Shown here one piece after another: positions 47,408 through 55,624 of a stretch of DNA of 64,000 nucleotides. The stretch is from assembly GCA_017309115.1 (NCBI GenBank), contig JAFLEF010000031.1, positions 24,364-88,363 of the forward strand, given 5' to 3'. Both the position numbers and the translations under genes were made by a program. The notes beneath the pieces are model-generated. The model saw only the letters and a program-made list of their open reading frames with translations, had not been told where the DNA came from and did no database searches. This DNA comes from Verrucomicrobiota bacterium (GTDB lineage: Bacteria > Verrucomicrobiota > Verrucomicrobiia > Limisphaerales > UBA9464). Numbering within the stretch: the first letter of the stretch is position 1; every line of letters starts with the position of its first letter.

Positions 47408-49843
47408 ATGAATGACCTTCGCTCTGCGCTGCGCCAGTTGTGGAAGAATCCCGGATTCACCGCGGTGGCCATTCTGACCCTGGCCTTCGGAATCGGGGCC
47501 AACACGGTGGTGTTCAGTGTGGCGCGAATGATCCTGCTGCGGCCGCTGGGATATGCAGCGGAAGATCAGCTGATGTGGATTCGGAGGATCAACGTCGAGA
47601 CTGGGGCGACGGAGAATCAGCTCTCCTGGATGGATCTGGAAGATCTCCGGGCCGGGAGCCGAAGCTTCGAATTGATCGCCTTGGACAGCTCGTCAGATCT
47701 CACCTGGGAGGACGGCGACCGACGCCGGGAGACTCCGGTAGTGCAGGCGACTCCGGAGCTTGCGGAAATTCTGGGACTGCGTCCGGCGTTGGGCCGATTG
47801 TTTCTTTCCACCGACGGCGTCCCGGGCGCGGATCCCGTCGCCTTGGTCAGCTACGAACTGTGGCAGTCGCGCTTCGGAGGGCGCCCCGAGGTGCTGGGCA
47901 CGACTGTTCGACTGGGAGATCAGAGCCGGACAATCGTGGGCGTGTTGCCGGAGGGACTGCGGTATCCGATTCATCGCGCTCCTTCACCGGGCGCAGGCTC
48001 GGTGGTGCGAGCGGAACACAAGCCGTTCTGGATTCCGATGCGACCTCCGCAGGGTGAGGATCGGACGTCGCGGGCGGCCCGCATGTTTGTGGGCTTGGGT
48101 CGGCTCAAACCCGGAATCAGTCCCGACGCTGCGCAGGCGGAGTTGGCGGGACTGTCGCAACGGTGGGCGGAGCAGTTTCCGGAAACCAACCGTTCTTGGC
48201 GGTTCGACGTGTTGAGCTTTCGGGAACAGGTTTTCGGCCAAACCTTGTCGGGTGTTCCGTTGTTGGTCGGCGCCGTTGGGGTGGTGTTGCTGATCTGCTG
48301 CGTAAATCTGGCCAATCTGCTGCTGGCCCGGGGCGTCGCGCGACAGCGGGAGTTGGCGGTCCGACTGGCCCTGGGAGCCGGCCGGGGACGGTTGGTTCGG
48401 GCGGTGCTGTTGGAGTGTCTCCTGCTCGCCTGGGGTGGAGGGTTGCTGGGATTGGCCGGGGCGGCGGGTGTGCTGCGGGTCATTCAGACGCTGGCTACGG
48501 AGACGATACCCTTTATTCGCGAAGTTTCGGTGGATGGAATGGCCGTTGCCTTTACCGCCGGACTGTCTTTGGTGACGGCCCTGGCGTTTGGACTACTCCC
48601 GGCGTACTGGCAATCCGACGGTAGTCCCGCCGATGCCCTGCGGTCTGGGGTACGCAGTACTGGTGGGCTACAAATCCGTCGCTGGCAGCGGGGATTGCTG
48701 ATCGGTCAGATTGCCATTGTCGTCGGGCTGCTGGCGTCGGCTGCTCTGTTGTTGGAGAGCTTCCGCCGGCTGGTGGGGCAGGATCTGGGCTACCAACCCC
48801 GGTCGGTCGTGACTCTGGATTTGGTCACGGCTGGCTTCGAAACCAACGCCGACGTGTGTCGGATGTATCGCGCCTTGCGGGAACGGCTCGCGGCGTTGCC
48901 CGGGGTGGATTTCGTGGGCACGGTTTCGTCGGCGCCGCTCACGGGCAAGTGGACCTTCCACGAGCGGCCTGAGGTCATGGGGCGTCCGTTGCCGGAAGCC
49001 GAACGTCCAGAAGTGGCCGCAACCTTCGTGGCCTTTGACTACTTTCCGGCGCTGGGAATTCCGCTGCGGGAAGGCCGGTTCTTTCGCGACGAAGAGCTGG
49101 ATGACGACGGTTACGGACAGAAGGTGATTCTGAACGAGGCGGCGGCCCGGGTGCTGTTTCCGAAGGGTTCCGCGGTGGGAGGTCGATTCACGGTGGGCTC
49201 CAATCCCGACCGTGTTCTGGAAGTGATCGGCGTCGTGAAGGACACTCGAGACGTGCGCCTGGAGGAGCGACCCCAGCCACGTCTGTACTGGCAGTATACG
49301 TTTGGGGGCGCGCAAATCGTCGTGCGGGGATCGGCCGAGGTGGAGTCGCTGATCCCCAGCTTGCGCGCGGCGGTGAGGCAGACCGATTCCCGGGTGGAAG
49401 TCGGCAGCGTGCGAACGCTGGAACAGATCGTCGCTGGCACGGTCGCGGAACGGCGTTTCCTCCTGATGTTGGTGGTCTCTTACGCGGTACTGGCTTTGGG
49501 CATCGCGGTGGTGGGAATCTTTGGCGTAGTGGCGTTTCAGGTCGCCCAGCGGACCGATGAGTTTGGCATCCGACTCGCCCTCGGTGCGAGTCCGTCGGGT
49601 CTGCTGCGCTTGGTACTGCTGCAGGCCCTGGGGGTGGCGGCGGTGGGTGTGGGTGTGGGCGTAGGGTTGACCCTGCTGACCGGCCGTTTGCTGACGAGTC
49701 AATTGTACGGCATTTCCCCGCATGACCCGTGGTTGCTGGCCGGGGTAAGTGTCCTGGTCCTACTGGCCTCATTGGCCGCCAGTGCCTGGCCCGCCCGCTG
49801 GGCGGCTCGGGTGGATCCCATGGTGGCCCTGAGGAATGAATGA
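47408..49843 (+). CDS. ADOP/MacB-like FtsX permease 2
   Basis: An 811-residue homologue of the previous protein with the same layout: MNDLRSALRQLWKNPGFTAV at the start, a long periplasmic region with TIVGVLPEGLRYP, a first helix bundle (LLVGAVGVVLLICCVNLANL), a second periplasmic domain, and a C-terminal FtsX core ending WPARWAARVDPMVALRNE. The tandem arrangement and the near-identical first and last 20 residues mean the two arose by duplication and probably form a heteromeric or two-copy complex. The partner ATPase is elsewhere or absent. It is followed by the palindrome and the small membrane/XRE pair. Confidence 0.9.
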   Translation: MNDLRSALRQLWKNPGFTAVAILTLAFGIGANTVVFSVARMILLRPLGYAAEDQLMWIRRINVETGATENQLSWMDLEDLRAGSRSFELIALDSSSDLTWEDGDRRRETPVVQATPELAEILGLRPALGRLFLSTDGVPGADPVALVSYELWQSRFGGRPEVLGTTVRLGDQSRTIVGVLPEGLRYPIHRAPSPGAGSVVRAEHKPFWIPMRPPQGEDRTSRAARMFVGLGRLKPGISPDAAQAELAGLSQRWAEQFPETNRSWRFDVLSFREQVFGQTLSGVPLLVGAVGVVLLICCVNLANLLLARGVARQRELAVRLALGAGRGRLVRAVLLECLLLAWGGGLLGLAGAAGVLRVIQTLATETIPFIREVSVDGMAVAFTAGLSLVTALAFGLLPAYWQSDGSPADALRSGVRSTGGLQIRRWQRGLLIGQIAIVVGLLASAALLLESFRRLVGQDLGYQPRSVVTLDLVTAGFETNADVCRMYRALRERLAALPGVDFVGTVSSAPLTGKWTFHERPEVMGRPLPEAERPEVAATFVAFDYFPALGIPLREGRFFRDEELDDDGYGQKVILNEAAARVLFPKGSAVGGRFTVGSNPDRVLEVIGVVKDTRDVRLEERPQPRLYWQYTFGGAQIVVRGSAEVESLIPSLRAAVRQTDSRVEVGSVRTLEQIVAGTVAERRFLLMLVVSYAVLALGIAVVGIFGVVAFQVAQRTDEFGIRLALGASPSGLLRLVLLQALGVAAVGVGVGVGLTLLTGRLLTSQLYGISPHDPWLLAGVSVLVLLASLAASAWPARWAARVDPMVALRNE

Positions 49844-49868
49844 CCCGAAGTTCGCGACTCAAAACTGA

Positions 49869-49904
49869 GTAAAGCAAACTTGACATGTGACAAGTTTGCT
49901 TTAC
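49869..49904 (+). promoter_or_regulatory. Perfect 14-bp-arm palindrome, likely operator
   Basis: GTAAAGCAAACTTG and its exact inverted copy CAAGTTTGCTTTAC are separated by 8 bases. The core contains TTGACA (a possible -35 box), and the next gene begins 10 bases after the right arm. Perfect symmetry over 28 bases in a small intergenic gap, upstream of an operon ending in an XRE regulator, marks a probable autoregulatory operator. The lack of a T tract makes a terminator less likely. Confidence 0.75.
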
Positions 49905-49914
49905 AGAGTCGTCC

Positions 49915-50337
49915 ATGAAGGACACAGACTCGATTTTTCCTGAATCCGTGCGGTTGTCGGTCGGGCAAAGCATTCGACTCAACGCGTGGGCGGGTGTTGC
50001 CGTGATGTTCGCCGGGTTGGCTCGCTTGATCCTTTCGAACCCGTCGCTCCCGGACTGGGGGCGAGCGGCGCTGGCACTGCTGCCGCTGATTCCAGGCTTG
50101 TTGTACTTGCGGGACCTGTGGCGCTGGATGCGGGGTTTGGATGAACTGCAGCGGCGAATGCAGTTTGAAGCCGTTTGCTTTGGGACCCTCGGAATGCTTG
50201 GGGTGGCCCTGATCGCCGACCTGTGGCGAGGGGCTGGATTCCAGCCGGGCGTAAACTTTGGCTGGGAAGGCTACTTCGCCGGAACGTTTTTCCTCTATAT
50301 ATGGGGATTGGCGCGGGCCAACCGAGGACTCCGATGA
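49915..50337 (+). CDS. Small membrane protein in operon with XRE regulator (140 aa)
   Basis: 140 residues with four hydrophobic segments at about 24-43, 50-66, 86-104 and 117-135. An acidic start MKDTDSIFPESV and a conserved-looking charged cytoplasmic loop, RDLWRWMRGLDELQRRMQFE, lie between helices 2 and 3. No enzyme or transport motif. Its stop overlaps the XRE start by four bases (ATGA), so the two are translated together. It may sense the membrane state and transmit it to the regulator. Confidence 0.75.
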   Translation: MKDTDSIFPESVRLSVGQSIRLNAWAGVAVMFAGLARLILSNPSLPDWGRAALALLPLIPGLLYLRDLWRWMRGLDELQRRMQFEAVCFGTLGMLGVALIADLWRGAGFQPGVNFGWEGYFAGTFFLYIWGLARANRGLR

Positions 50338-50531
50338 AGAATCGGCTGCGCGAACTCCGAACTATCAAAGGGTGGTCACAGGGGGAGTTGGCAGAAAAAT
50401 TAAAAGTCTCCCGCCAAACCATCAATGCGATCGAGACCGAAAAATACGACCCTAGTCTGCCACTTGCCTTCAAGATGGCTCGGGTCTTCAGGGAACCGAT
50501 CGAACGAATCTTCAGCCCGGAGAGTGAGTAG
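50334..50531 (+). CDS. Small XRE-family regulator (65 aa)
   Basis: A 65-residue protein that is almost only a helix-turn-helix: LRELRTIKGWSQGELAEKLK VSRQTINAIETEKYDPSLPL, a classic Cro/C1 domain with the two helices around residues 17-38. It starts at the ATG overlapping the preceding gene. Small single-domain members with a multi-pass protein ahead are common in bacteria and usually repress their own operon; the palindrome 430 bases upstream is the natural target. Confidence 0.85.
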   Translation: MKNRLRELRTIKGWSQGELAEKLKVSRQTINAIETEKYDPSLPLAFKMARVFREPIERIFSPESE

Positions 50532-50551
50532 TACCGCAGTCGCCCAGTAGC

Positions 50552-51496
50552 TTAGGTGCGGAATCGCCGCCACTGGGCGATGGCGCGCCGACGCATTTGA
50601 GCCCGTTGTTCGTCGGCCAAGGCCCAAAGATGGCTCAGCCATCGGTAGCGCCGTTGAAATGACCAGGGCAGCGGCGGAGTCTGCCACCCCTGGGAACGGA
50701 CCCAATCCAGGAGATCCAGCACGGGTTCGTAGCAGTACCACGCACCGAGGCGCCATCGCTTCCAGGGCTTGGGTTTCGTTCCAAAGTGGGCCACGTGGGC
50801 GTCGGGATACAGGTGCAGCCGAGAGGGGCTCAACGGCGGGACGGAATGAGCGAACGCCAGCAGCGACGAGAGGACGGACTCGTCGGTCATGAAGTAGGGC
50901 AACGAGCGGGAATCGACCGGGCCGGCATGGTCCGCCGGAAGGATGCGGTGAATCTGCTCCTGCCAGCGCTGAATGAAGTTCCGATGCCGCCGATGCAGGA
51001 CAAAGACGTTGGTCACACAGGTGGTCTGCAAGCGGGCTTCGAGGCGCTCCCCCACATCGGCCTGCCAGCGCGCGGCCACGGCCCGGGGGAGTTCGCCCGG
51101 TTTATCTCCAGCCTGATATTGCCGGCTCCAAACGTCGGCATTCTCCGTCGGCTCCCGCAGGCGAATCTGAAATTCTCCGTTGGTGGGAATCAGCAGTTCG
51201 CTCAAGTCGCCCACGACCAGGCAGTCGGCATCCAGCCAGGCGATGAACTCGGTGTCGGCGGAGAGGATCGCCTCGGGTTTGCGATTGCAGACATTTCGGC
51301 GTTCCCCGGAATTCAGGGAACGGATCTGCACGGTGGGGAACTGCTCCAGCAGGGCTCGATCGGCCGGTTGAAAGCCTGTCTCCAGCAGCAGCAAGGGGAC
51401 ATCGGGAAGTTGCCGCTGGATGCTGGCGGCGAGGAGAAAGGCGCCCCAGAGAAAGTTTCGATCGCAAGCCGAGACAATGGTCAGCGGAGGAGTCAC
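50552..51496 (-). CDS. Glycosyltransferase of GT8-like/nucleotide-diphospho-sugar type
   Basis: A 314-residue cytoplasmic protein. The N-terminus LTIVSACDRNFLWGAFLLAA SIQRQLPDVPLLLLETGF fits nucleotide-sugar transferases, and AWLDADCLVVGDL (D89-x-D91) is the metal-binding DxD motif. Downstream TNVFVLHRRHRNFIQRW and YFMTDESVLSSLL are typical of this fold. The C-terminus is basic. It probably transfers a sugar to a surface polysaccharide or lipid. No sugar-cluster partners are next to it. Confidence 0.8.
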   Translation of the reverse strand: MTPPLTIVSACDRNFLWGAFLLAASIQRQLPDVPLLLLETGFQPADRALLEQFPTVQIRSLNSGERRNVCNRKPEAILSADTEFIAWLDADCLVVGDLSELLIPTNGEFQIRLREPTENADVWSRQYQAGDKPGELPRAVAARWQADVGERLEARLQTTCVTNVFVLHRRHRNFIQRWQEQIHRILPADHAGPVDSRSLPYFMTDESVLSSLLAFAHSVPPLSPSRLHLYPDAHVAHFGTKPKPWKRWRLGAWYCYEPVLDLLDWVRSQGWQTPPLPWSFQRRYRWLSHLWALADEQRAQMRRRAIAQWRRFRT

Positions 51497-51889
51497 ACGG
51501 GAGGAGTGCCCATCATCCGCCGGAAGCGGATCCCTCGTCCGGGGCCGACAATGGTTTCACCGGAGTATTTCGTGAAGGATGGAAGGTGTTTGGGCAACCC
51601 GGAGGCCACGCTGTTTTCACGGACTGCGTTCGTCAAGTCGGCAGGGGACTGTTAATCCCCCAGTGCGGTTCATTCGCGGTGGATCTGATTGTTCTGGCAG
51701 AGAGGAAAAGCGGGGAAGGGTTTAACGGCAGATGAAGCACAGATTGACGCAGATTCGGTTTTGCGAGTTCGGGCCGGGGAGGACCTGCTCGGCCGGCGGT
51801 TGGGGAGCCGAAAGGGACGTTCTCTCTGCCGAAAAAATCTGCGTCAATCTGGAAAGCGGATTCCCTCCGGGCATCGCCGTTGAGGCCGC
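51497..51889 (-). repeat. Spacer with perfect 15-bp inverted repeat (AGATTGACGCAGATT)
   Basis: No gene is seen in 393 bases. The arms at 51741-51755 and 51836-51850 are an exact inverted 15-base pair, about 80 bases apart, and resemble the pair at 13661-13809. Open frames across here look like noise. Confidence 0.6.
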
Positions 51890-53281
51890 TTATCGCAGGG
51901 TGTTGAACCACTGCAGCGTACTGACAATGGTCGGGATCGCGCAGTCGCCGTGGCTCAATCCGGGTCCCGGATCCTGCAGCGTTACTTGGGTCGCGCCGGA
52001 GGCCCGGAAGCCGTCGTAGGCGACCTTGGAGTTGGCTGGCGGCACATCCTGATCGCCCGAGCAGGCGTAGAGCCGCAATGGGGCCTTCGGCACCCACGCC
52101 AGCAGATCGTTATCCTGGAGGGCGGAGCGCAGCGGATGGGGCTGTCCGGAGCGGAGGATGCTGACCAACTCGGGATCCAGCGCATCAAGAGGGGCCGGCG
52201 GCATCGCGGCGTTGATGGTGTCGCCGGAGGTTAGGCCATTGAACAGCGGCGGGATGGTGACCTTCCAGGGCTGGCGCAACAGAGCTCCAAGCGACGGGGC
52301 GAGGGCGTAGACATCGGTGTAGGAGTTCAGCAGGAAGGCGGCGTAATACGGATTGGGCTCGGGTTGGCCTTGCAGCAGATCCTGGAGGGTGGTTCCCGAA
52401 AGATCGTAAGCCCCAGCGCCAGCGGAGCAGGCGGTGACGGTGAACTCCGCCGCGTGGACGGCTTCAATCTCGCGCAGGGCGGCCAGAGTGGCATGTCCGC
52501 CCTGGGAATAGCCGGTCAGGAACAATTTGTCGTTGAGGGCAACTCCGTTGGCGCTGCAGTAGGTTCGGGCGGCGCGCAGAAGGTCGATGGTCGCGGTCGC
52601 ATGGCTTTGCGCATGCATGTAGGGATGGACCCCGGGGGAGTCGCCCAGGCCCACGTAATCCGGGGCCACCGCCGCATAGCCCGAGGTGGCAAAGGCCACA
52701 CCGATGTAACCCTCGGTGTTCAGGCGCGAGGGCACGTCCTCCCGTTCGGTGACGGTTCCGTGCTGATACGACATCAGCGGTTTGGGGGTGGTGAGTCCGA
52801 CGGGCAGAGCGAGTCCGCCGGAGGCCGTGGTGCGCAGGCCCTGGGCATCCACGGTTTCATAGACCACCTTGAAGTAATCGACGTCATATTGCGGGACGAG
52901 CGAGATGCCGGCCGTGCTGAAGATGAAGCCGATGATGGCTTTGTTGAGGGTGCTGACCTTGGTGGCTGTGATCAGGCGGCCGCGTTGTCCGGGTTTGGGT
53001 TCGAAGGCGACGCGATAGAAGCGTGCGTCAACGGCGGGCCGGGAATCGGTGAACTCGGCTTCCGTCGCGGGCCAAGTGGGACCGGGCACGGGCTGCCAGG
53101 CGCTGCCGAGGATTTCCTGAGACTCGACGGTGAACTGCAGCTCCGGGCTGCTGGCGGTCCATTTCAGGGACATCCCGGCCTCGGTGCGAGCCACGTTGGT
53201 GATGGTGACCGAGGGCGGAGCAGCCAAGAGGGTCCACGGCAACACCGCCCACCACGCCAGACGAACTGCAGTACGGAACAT
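51890..53281 (-). CDS. Exported secretory-lipase-like alpha/beta hydrolase
   Basis: A 463-residue protein with a signal peptide (residues 1-21). Residues of about 25-95 form a small beta module (SLKWTASSPELQFTVESQ, similar to the 'VxLSWP' modules elsewhere here). The alpha/beta hydrolase domain follows, with PLMSYQHGTVTERED, FATSGYAAVAPDYVGLGDSP, LTGYSQGGHATLAAL (Ser258), the acidic residue in YACSGDQDVPP and the His in LSHGDC. This is a complete Ser-Asp-His triad in the order of secretory lipases. It probably degrades lipids or other esters outside the cell; specificity not seen. Confidence 0.85.
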   Translation of the reverse strand: MFRTAVRLAWWAVLPWTLLAAPPSVTITNVARTEAGMSLKWTASSPELQFTVESQEILGSAWQPVPGPTWPATEAEFTDSRPAVDARFYRVAFEPKPGQRGRLITATKVSTLNKAIIGFIFSTAGISLVPQYDVDYFKVVYETVDAQGLRTTASGGLALPVGLTTPKPLMSYQHGTVTEREDVPSRLNTEGYIGVAFATSGYAAVAPDYVGLGDSPGVHPYMHAQSHATATIDLLRAARTYCSANGVALNDKLFLTGYSQGGHATLAALREIEAVHAAEFTVTACSAGAGAYDLSGTTLQDLLQGQPEPNPYYAAFLLNSYTDVYALAPSLGALLRQPWKVTIPPLFNGLTSGDTINAAMPPAPLDALDPELVSILRSGQPHPLRSALQDNDLLAWVPKAPLRLYACSGDQDVPPANSKVAYDGFRASGATQVTLQDPGPGLSHGDCAIPTIVSTLQWFNTLR

Positions 53282-53638
<357 letters not shown>

Positions 53639-54178
53639 TCAGCGGCGCAGGGACAAGACCACCAGGCCTACGATTTGTTCGGGGGCGACGACGGCATGCA
53701 CAAACGAGGAAGGCGAGATGCCGCGGTTGTCGCCCAGGATGGCATACCGATCCGACAGCAGACGCCCGGGAGCAATATCCAGCAGACCAAGTTGCACGTC
53801 GTGTAACGCCGCTTGAATCACTCCGTTCACCTGGACCCGGCCAGAGCGGACTTCAATCTGTTCGCCCGGCAGGCCGACCACGCGCTTCACCACGAGTTCG
53901 TTATGATATCGCGCCACGATCACGTCATCCCGGGAGGGCGACGACCGCCGGTAGGCCTGCTTGTCCACCACCAACAAGTCACCGGTACGGTACGTGGGCA
54001 ACATGCTGTCGCCGACCACCCAGACGAGGCGATACCGCCAGGACGTCAGCAAAGCGGCGAGCGCGATCAAGGCCAAAACCCGGAGGAACAGCTGAGGCCG
54101 CTTCTGCCGGGCGCGGCGGCGCTCAGAGGACCGGACCGGTGGCGGGGGTGCGGTTGGGCTGGAGGGCAGCGTGGGCAT
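53639..54178 (-). CDS. Signal peptidase I (S26 family)
   Basis: 179 residues from the ATG at 54178; the longer frame upstream belongs to another frame's gene. There is one transmembrane helix (about 30-46) after a Pro-rich basic start. Catalytic Ser58 lies in VGDSMLPTYRTGD and Lys99 in VVKRVVGLPGE. The conserved box E is AILGDNRGISPSS. It removes signal peptides at the outer face of the inner membrane and is short compared with E. coli LepB. Its start lies inside the preceding gene, overlapping by 56 bases, so the two are translationally linked. Confidence 0.92.
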   Translation of the reverse strand: MPTLPSSPTAPPPPVRSSERRRARQKRPQLFLRVLALIALAALLTSWRYRLVWVVGDSMLPTYRTGDLLVVDKQAYRRSSPSRDDVIVARYHNELVVKRVVGLPGEQIEVRSGRVQVNGVIQAALHDVQLGLLDIAPGRLLSDRYAILGDNRGISPSSFVHAVVAPEQIVGLVVLSLRR

Positions 54179-54752
54179 GGAGGTCCTGCAACAGTCGCTT
54201 GGCGGGAAAGTCGAAGGGGATTTGCAGCAGATGGCGGAATCCGGATTCCACTTCGGATTCGCGACTGGTGGCTTGGGCGAGCCGCTGGGCGGTGTCGAGA
54301 AAAGTGGCGAGCAGATCCTGTGTCGGGCGGCGATAGAGAATGTCGAGATAGACATCCAGCCACCGATCATTCTGGCCTTCCGCACGCAGAAGCAGCAGGA
54401 GGTCCTGAACGAGGAAGAGTTCTTCCGGCGTCTCCTTGAACTCCGCGATGCCGCGCTCGAGTTCGGCGATGACGGTGTGGCGGTCAGCGGGATTCTTGCG
54501 GTCGAGCCCCAGATGTCGGGCGCGGGTTTCCGTTCGAAAGCGCAGGGCCAGACCTTCGAGTTCTGCGCGGGTGGTCTCGATCTCCGAGAACGATCGGGGG
54601 CGGACAAAAAAATCAAGGTCCGGCAGGACTGTGGCTTTTCCAGCGCGGGCAGTTGAGAAGGTCCAATCCCGGAGTTGCAAGCCCAGTGCTCCGGCGGCAA
54701 TCACCGTAGCAAGTGCGGGGATGGTGCGGCGAAGGAAGCGAGCGTGTTTCAT
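54123..54752 (-). CDS. Membrane-anchored helical protein of unknown function, overlapping signal peptidase I
   Basis: 209 residues from the ATG at 54752. An N-terminal signal anchor (IPALATVIAAGALGLQL) leads into a long helical domain (RAELEGLALRFRTETRARHL ... EELFLVQDLLLLLRAEGQND ... LATFLDTAQRLAQATSRESE), possibly a tetratricopeptide-like fold. No motif was recognised. The gene overlaps the preceding small reading frame by ATGA and the signal peptidase gene by 56 bases in another frame, so it belongs to that operon and is probably an envelope protein. Confidence 0.7.
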   Translation of the reverse strand: MKHARFLRRTIPALATVIAAGALGLQLRDWTFSTARAGKATVLPDLDFFVRPRSFSEIETTRAELEGLALRFRTETRARHLGLDRKNPADRHTVIAELERGIAEFKETPEELFLVQDLLLLLRAEGQNDRWLDVYLDILYRRPTQDLLATFLDTAQRLAQATSRESEVESGFRHLLQIPFDFPAKRLLQDLHAHAALQPNRTPATGPVL

Positions 54753-55057
54753 ACGTTCAGGGGGGCGATCAGCAGATCTGGTTTCAAATCGGTCAGGGGC
54801 GACACCGCAATGGTTGTGCCAGCGTTTCGCCCTGGCACGGGGCGCGCGATTTCGCCGCCAATTGTGCCTCCCGGAGGTGGAGAAGCTGGCGGACGAAGGG
54901 CTCGCGTCTTCGCCCGCGCGCGGTTCTGGGAAAACGGTGTTCCGCAAGTGGGACATCTCGGCGACGGGCGTTGGGGGAACGTCAAGGCTCGAACCTTCGT
55001 TCGCCTTCGTCGCCCAAGCGGCCCGGCCGGCATCTTCACGGCAGGTAGGACCCGCAA
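54749..55057 (-). CDS. Possible small protein (about 95-102 aa) at the head of the signal peptidase operon
   Basis: A reading frame whose stop overlaps the next start as ATGA and which begins 37 bases after the YjbQ stop, so spacing supports coupling. The protein is basic and Pro/Arg-rich, with one CPTCG knuckle and a C-terminus AVSPLTDLKPDLLIAPLN. AGGAGG lies near its first codons, but the alternative starts (TTG 55057, GTG 55039) are uncertain. No second Cys pair, so it is not a full zinc ribbon. Treat as tentative. Confidence 0.35.
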   Translation of the reverse strand: MRVLPAVKMPAGPLGRRRRTKVRALTFPQRPSPRCPTCGTPFSQNRARAKTRALRPPASPPPGGTIGGEIARPVPGRNAGTTIAVSPLTDLKPDLLIAPLNV

Positions 55058-55094
55058 GCCTCCTGCCAGGTTTCAGGGAAATCAGGGAACCGCC

Positions 55095-55514
55095 CTATTC
55101 GCCGATGATTTTCACCAGGACCCGCTTCCTTCGCCCGCCGTCGAATTCCCCGTAAAAGATTTGTTCCCAGGGACCCAGGTCGAGCCGACCGGCCGTGATG
55201 GCCACCACCACCTCGCGCCCCATGATGGTGCGCTTCAGATGGGCGTCGGCATTGTCTTCGCCGGTGCGGTTGTGGTCGTACGCGGAAATTGGCGCATGCG
55301 GGGCAATTTTCTCCAGCCAGCGGTCGAAGTCGCGGTGCAGACCCGACTCGTCGTCATTGATGAAGACGCTCGCCGTGATGTGCATGGCGTTGACCAGACA
55401 CAGCCCTTCCCGCACACCACTCCGCTGGACCAATTGGGCCACGGTGTTCGTGATGTTTTCGAAGCCACGTCGGCCGGGAAGTTCGAACCACAGATGTTCA
55501 GTCAGGGATTTCAT
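55095..55514 (-). CDS. YjbQ/UPF0047 family protein
   Basis: 139 residues from the ATG at 55514 ([10 protein letters not shown]). The whole chain matches the family: a [20 protein letters not shown] segment, then [26 protein letters not shown], where the conserved His and acidic residues lie, then [19 protein letters not shown]. The family has been linked to thiamine-phosphate synthase-like activity in E. coli in a secondary way, but its true role is unsettled. Cytoplasmic. It is the first gene of the four-gene run leading to signal peptidase I. Confidence 0.93.
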   Translation of the reverse strand: MKSLTEHLWFELPGRRGFENITNTVAQLVQRSGVREGLCLVNAMHITASVFINDDESGLHRDFDRWLEKIAPHAPISAYDHNRTGEDNADAHLKRTIMGREVVVAITAGRLDLGPWEQIFYGEFDGGRRKRVLVKIIGE

Positions 55515-55570
55515 GACGCCTCCCGCGAGCAAGCCGCACTTCCGAAGCGGTGGCAACTCTTCGGGCCGAA

Positions 55571-55604
55571 ACGAAAACGGCCGCGCCCCGGGTGGGACGC
55601 GGCC
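55571..55604 (-). terminator. Intrinsic terminator after the large beta-sandwich gene
   Basis: A 7-bp GC stem, GGCCGCG/CGCGGCC, extended by an inner GGG/CCC pairing, is followed on the minus strand by GTTTTCGTTT. It lies 21 bases after the stop of the 747-residue gene. Confidence 0.75.
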
Positions 55605-55624
55605 GGTGAAGGGAAGCGGAGAAC

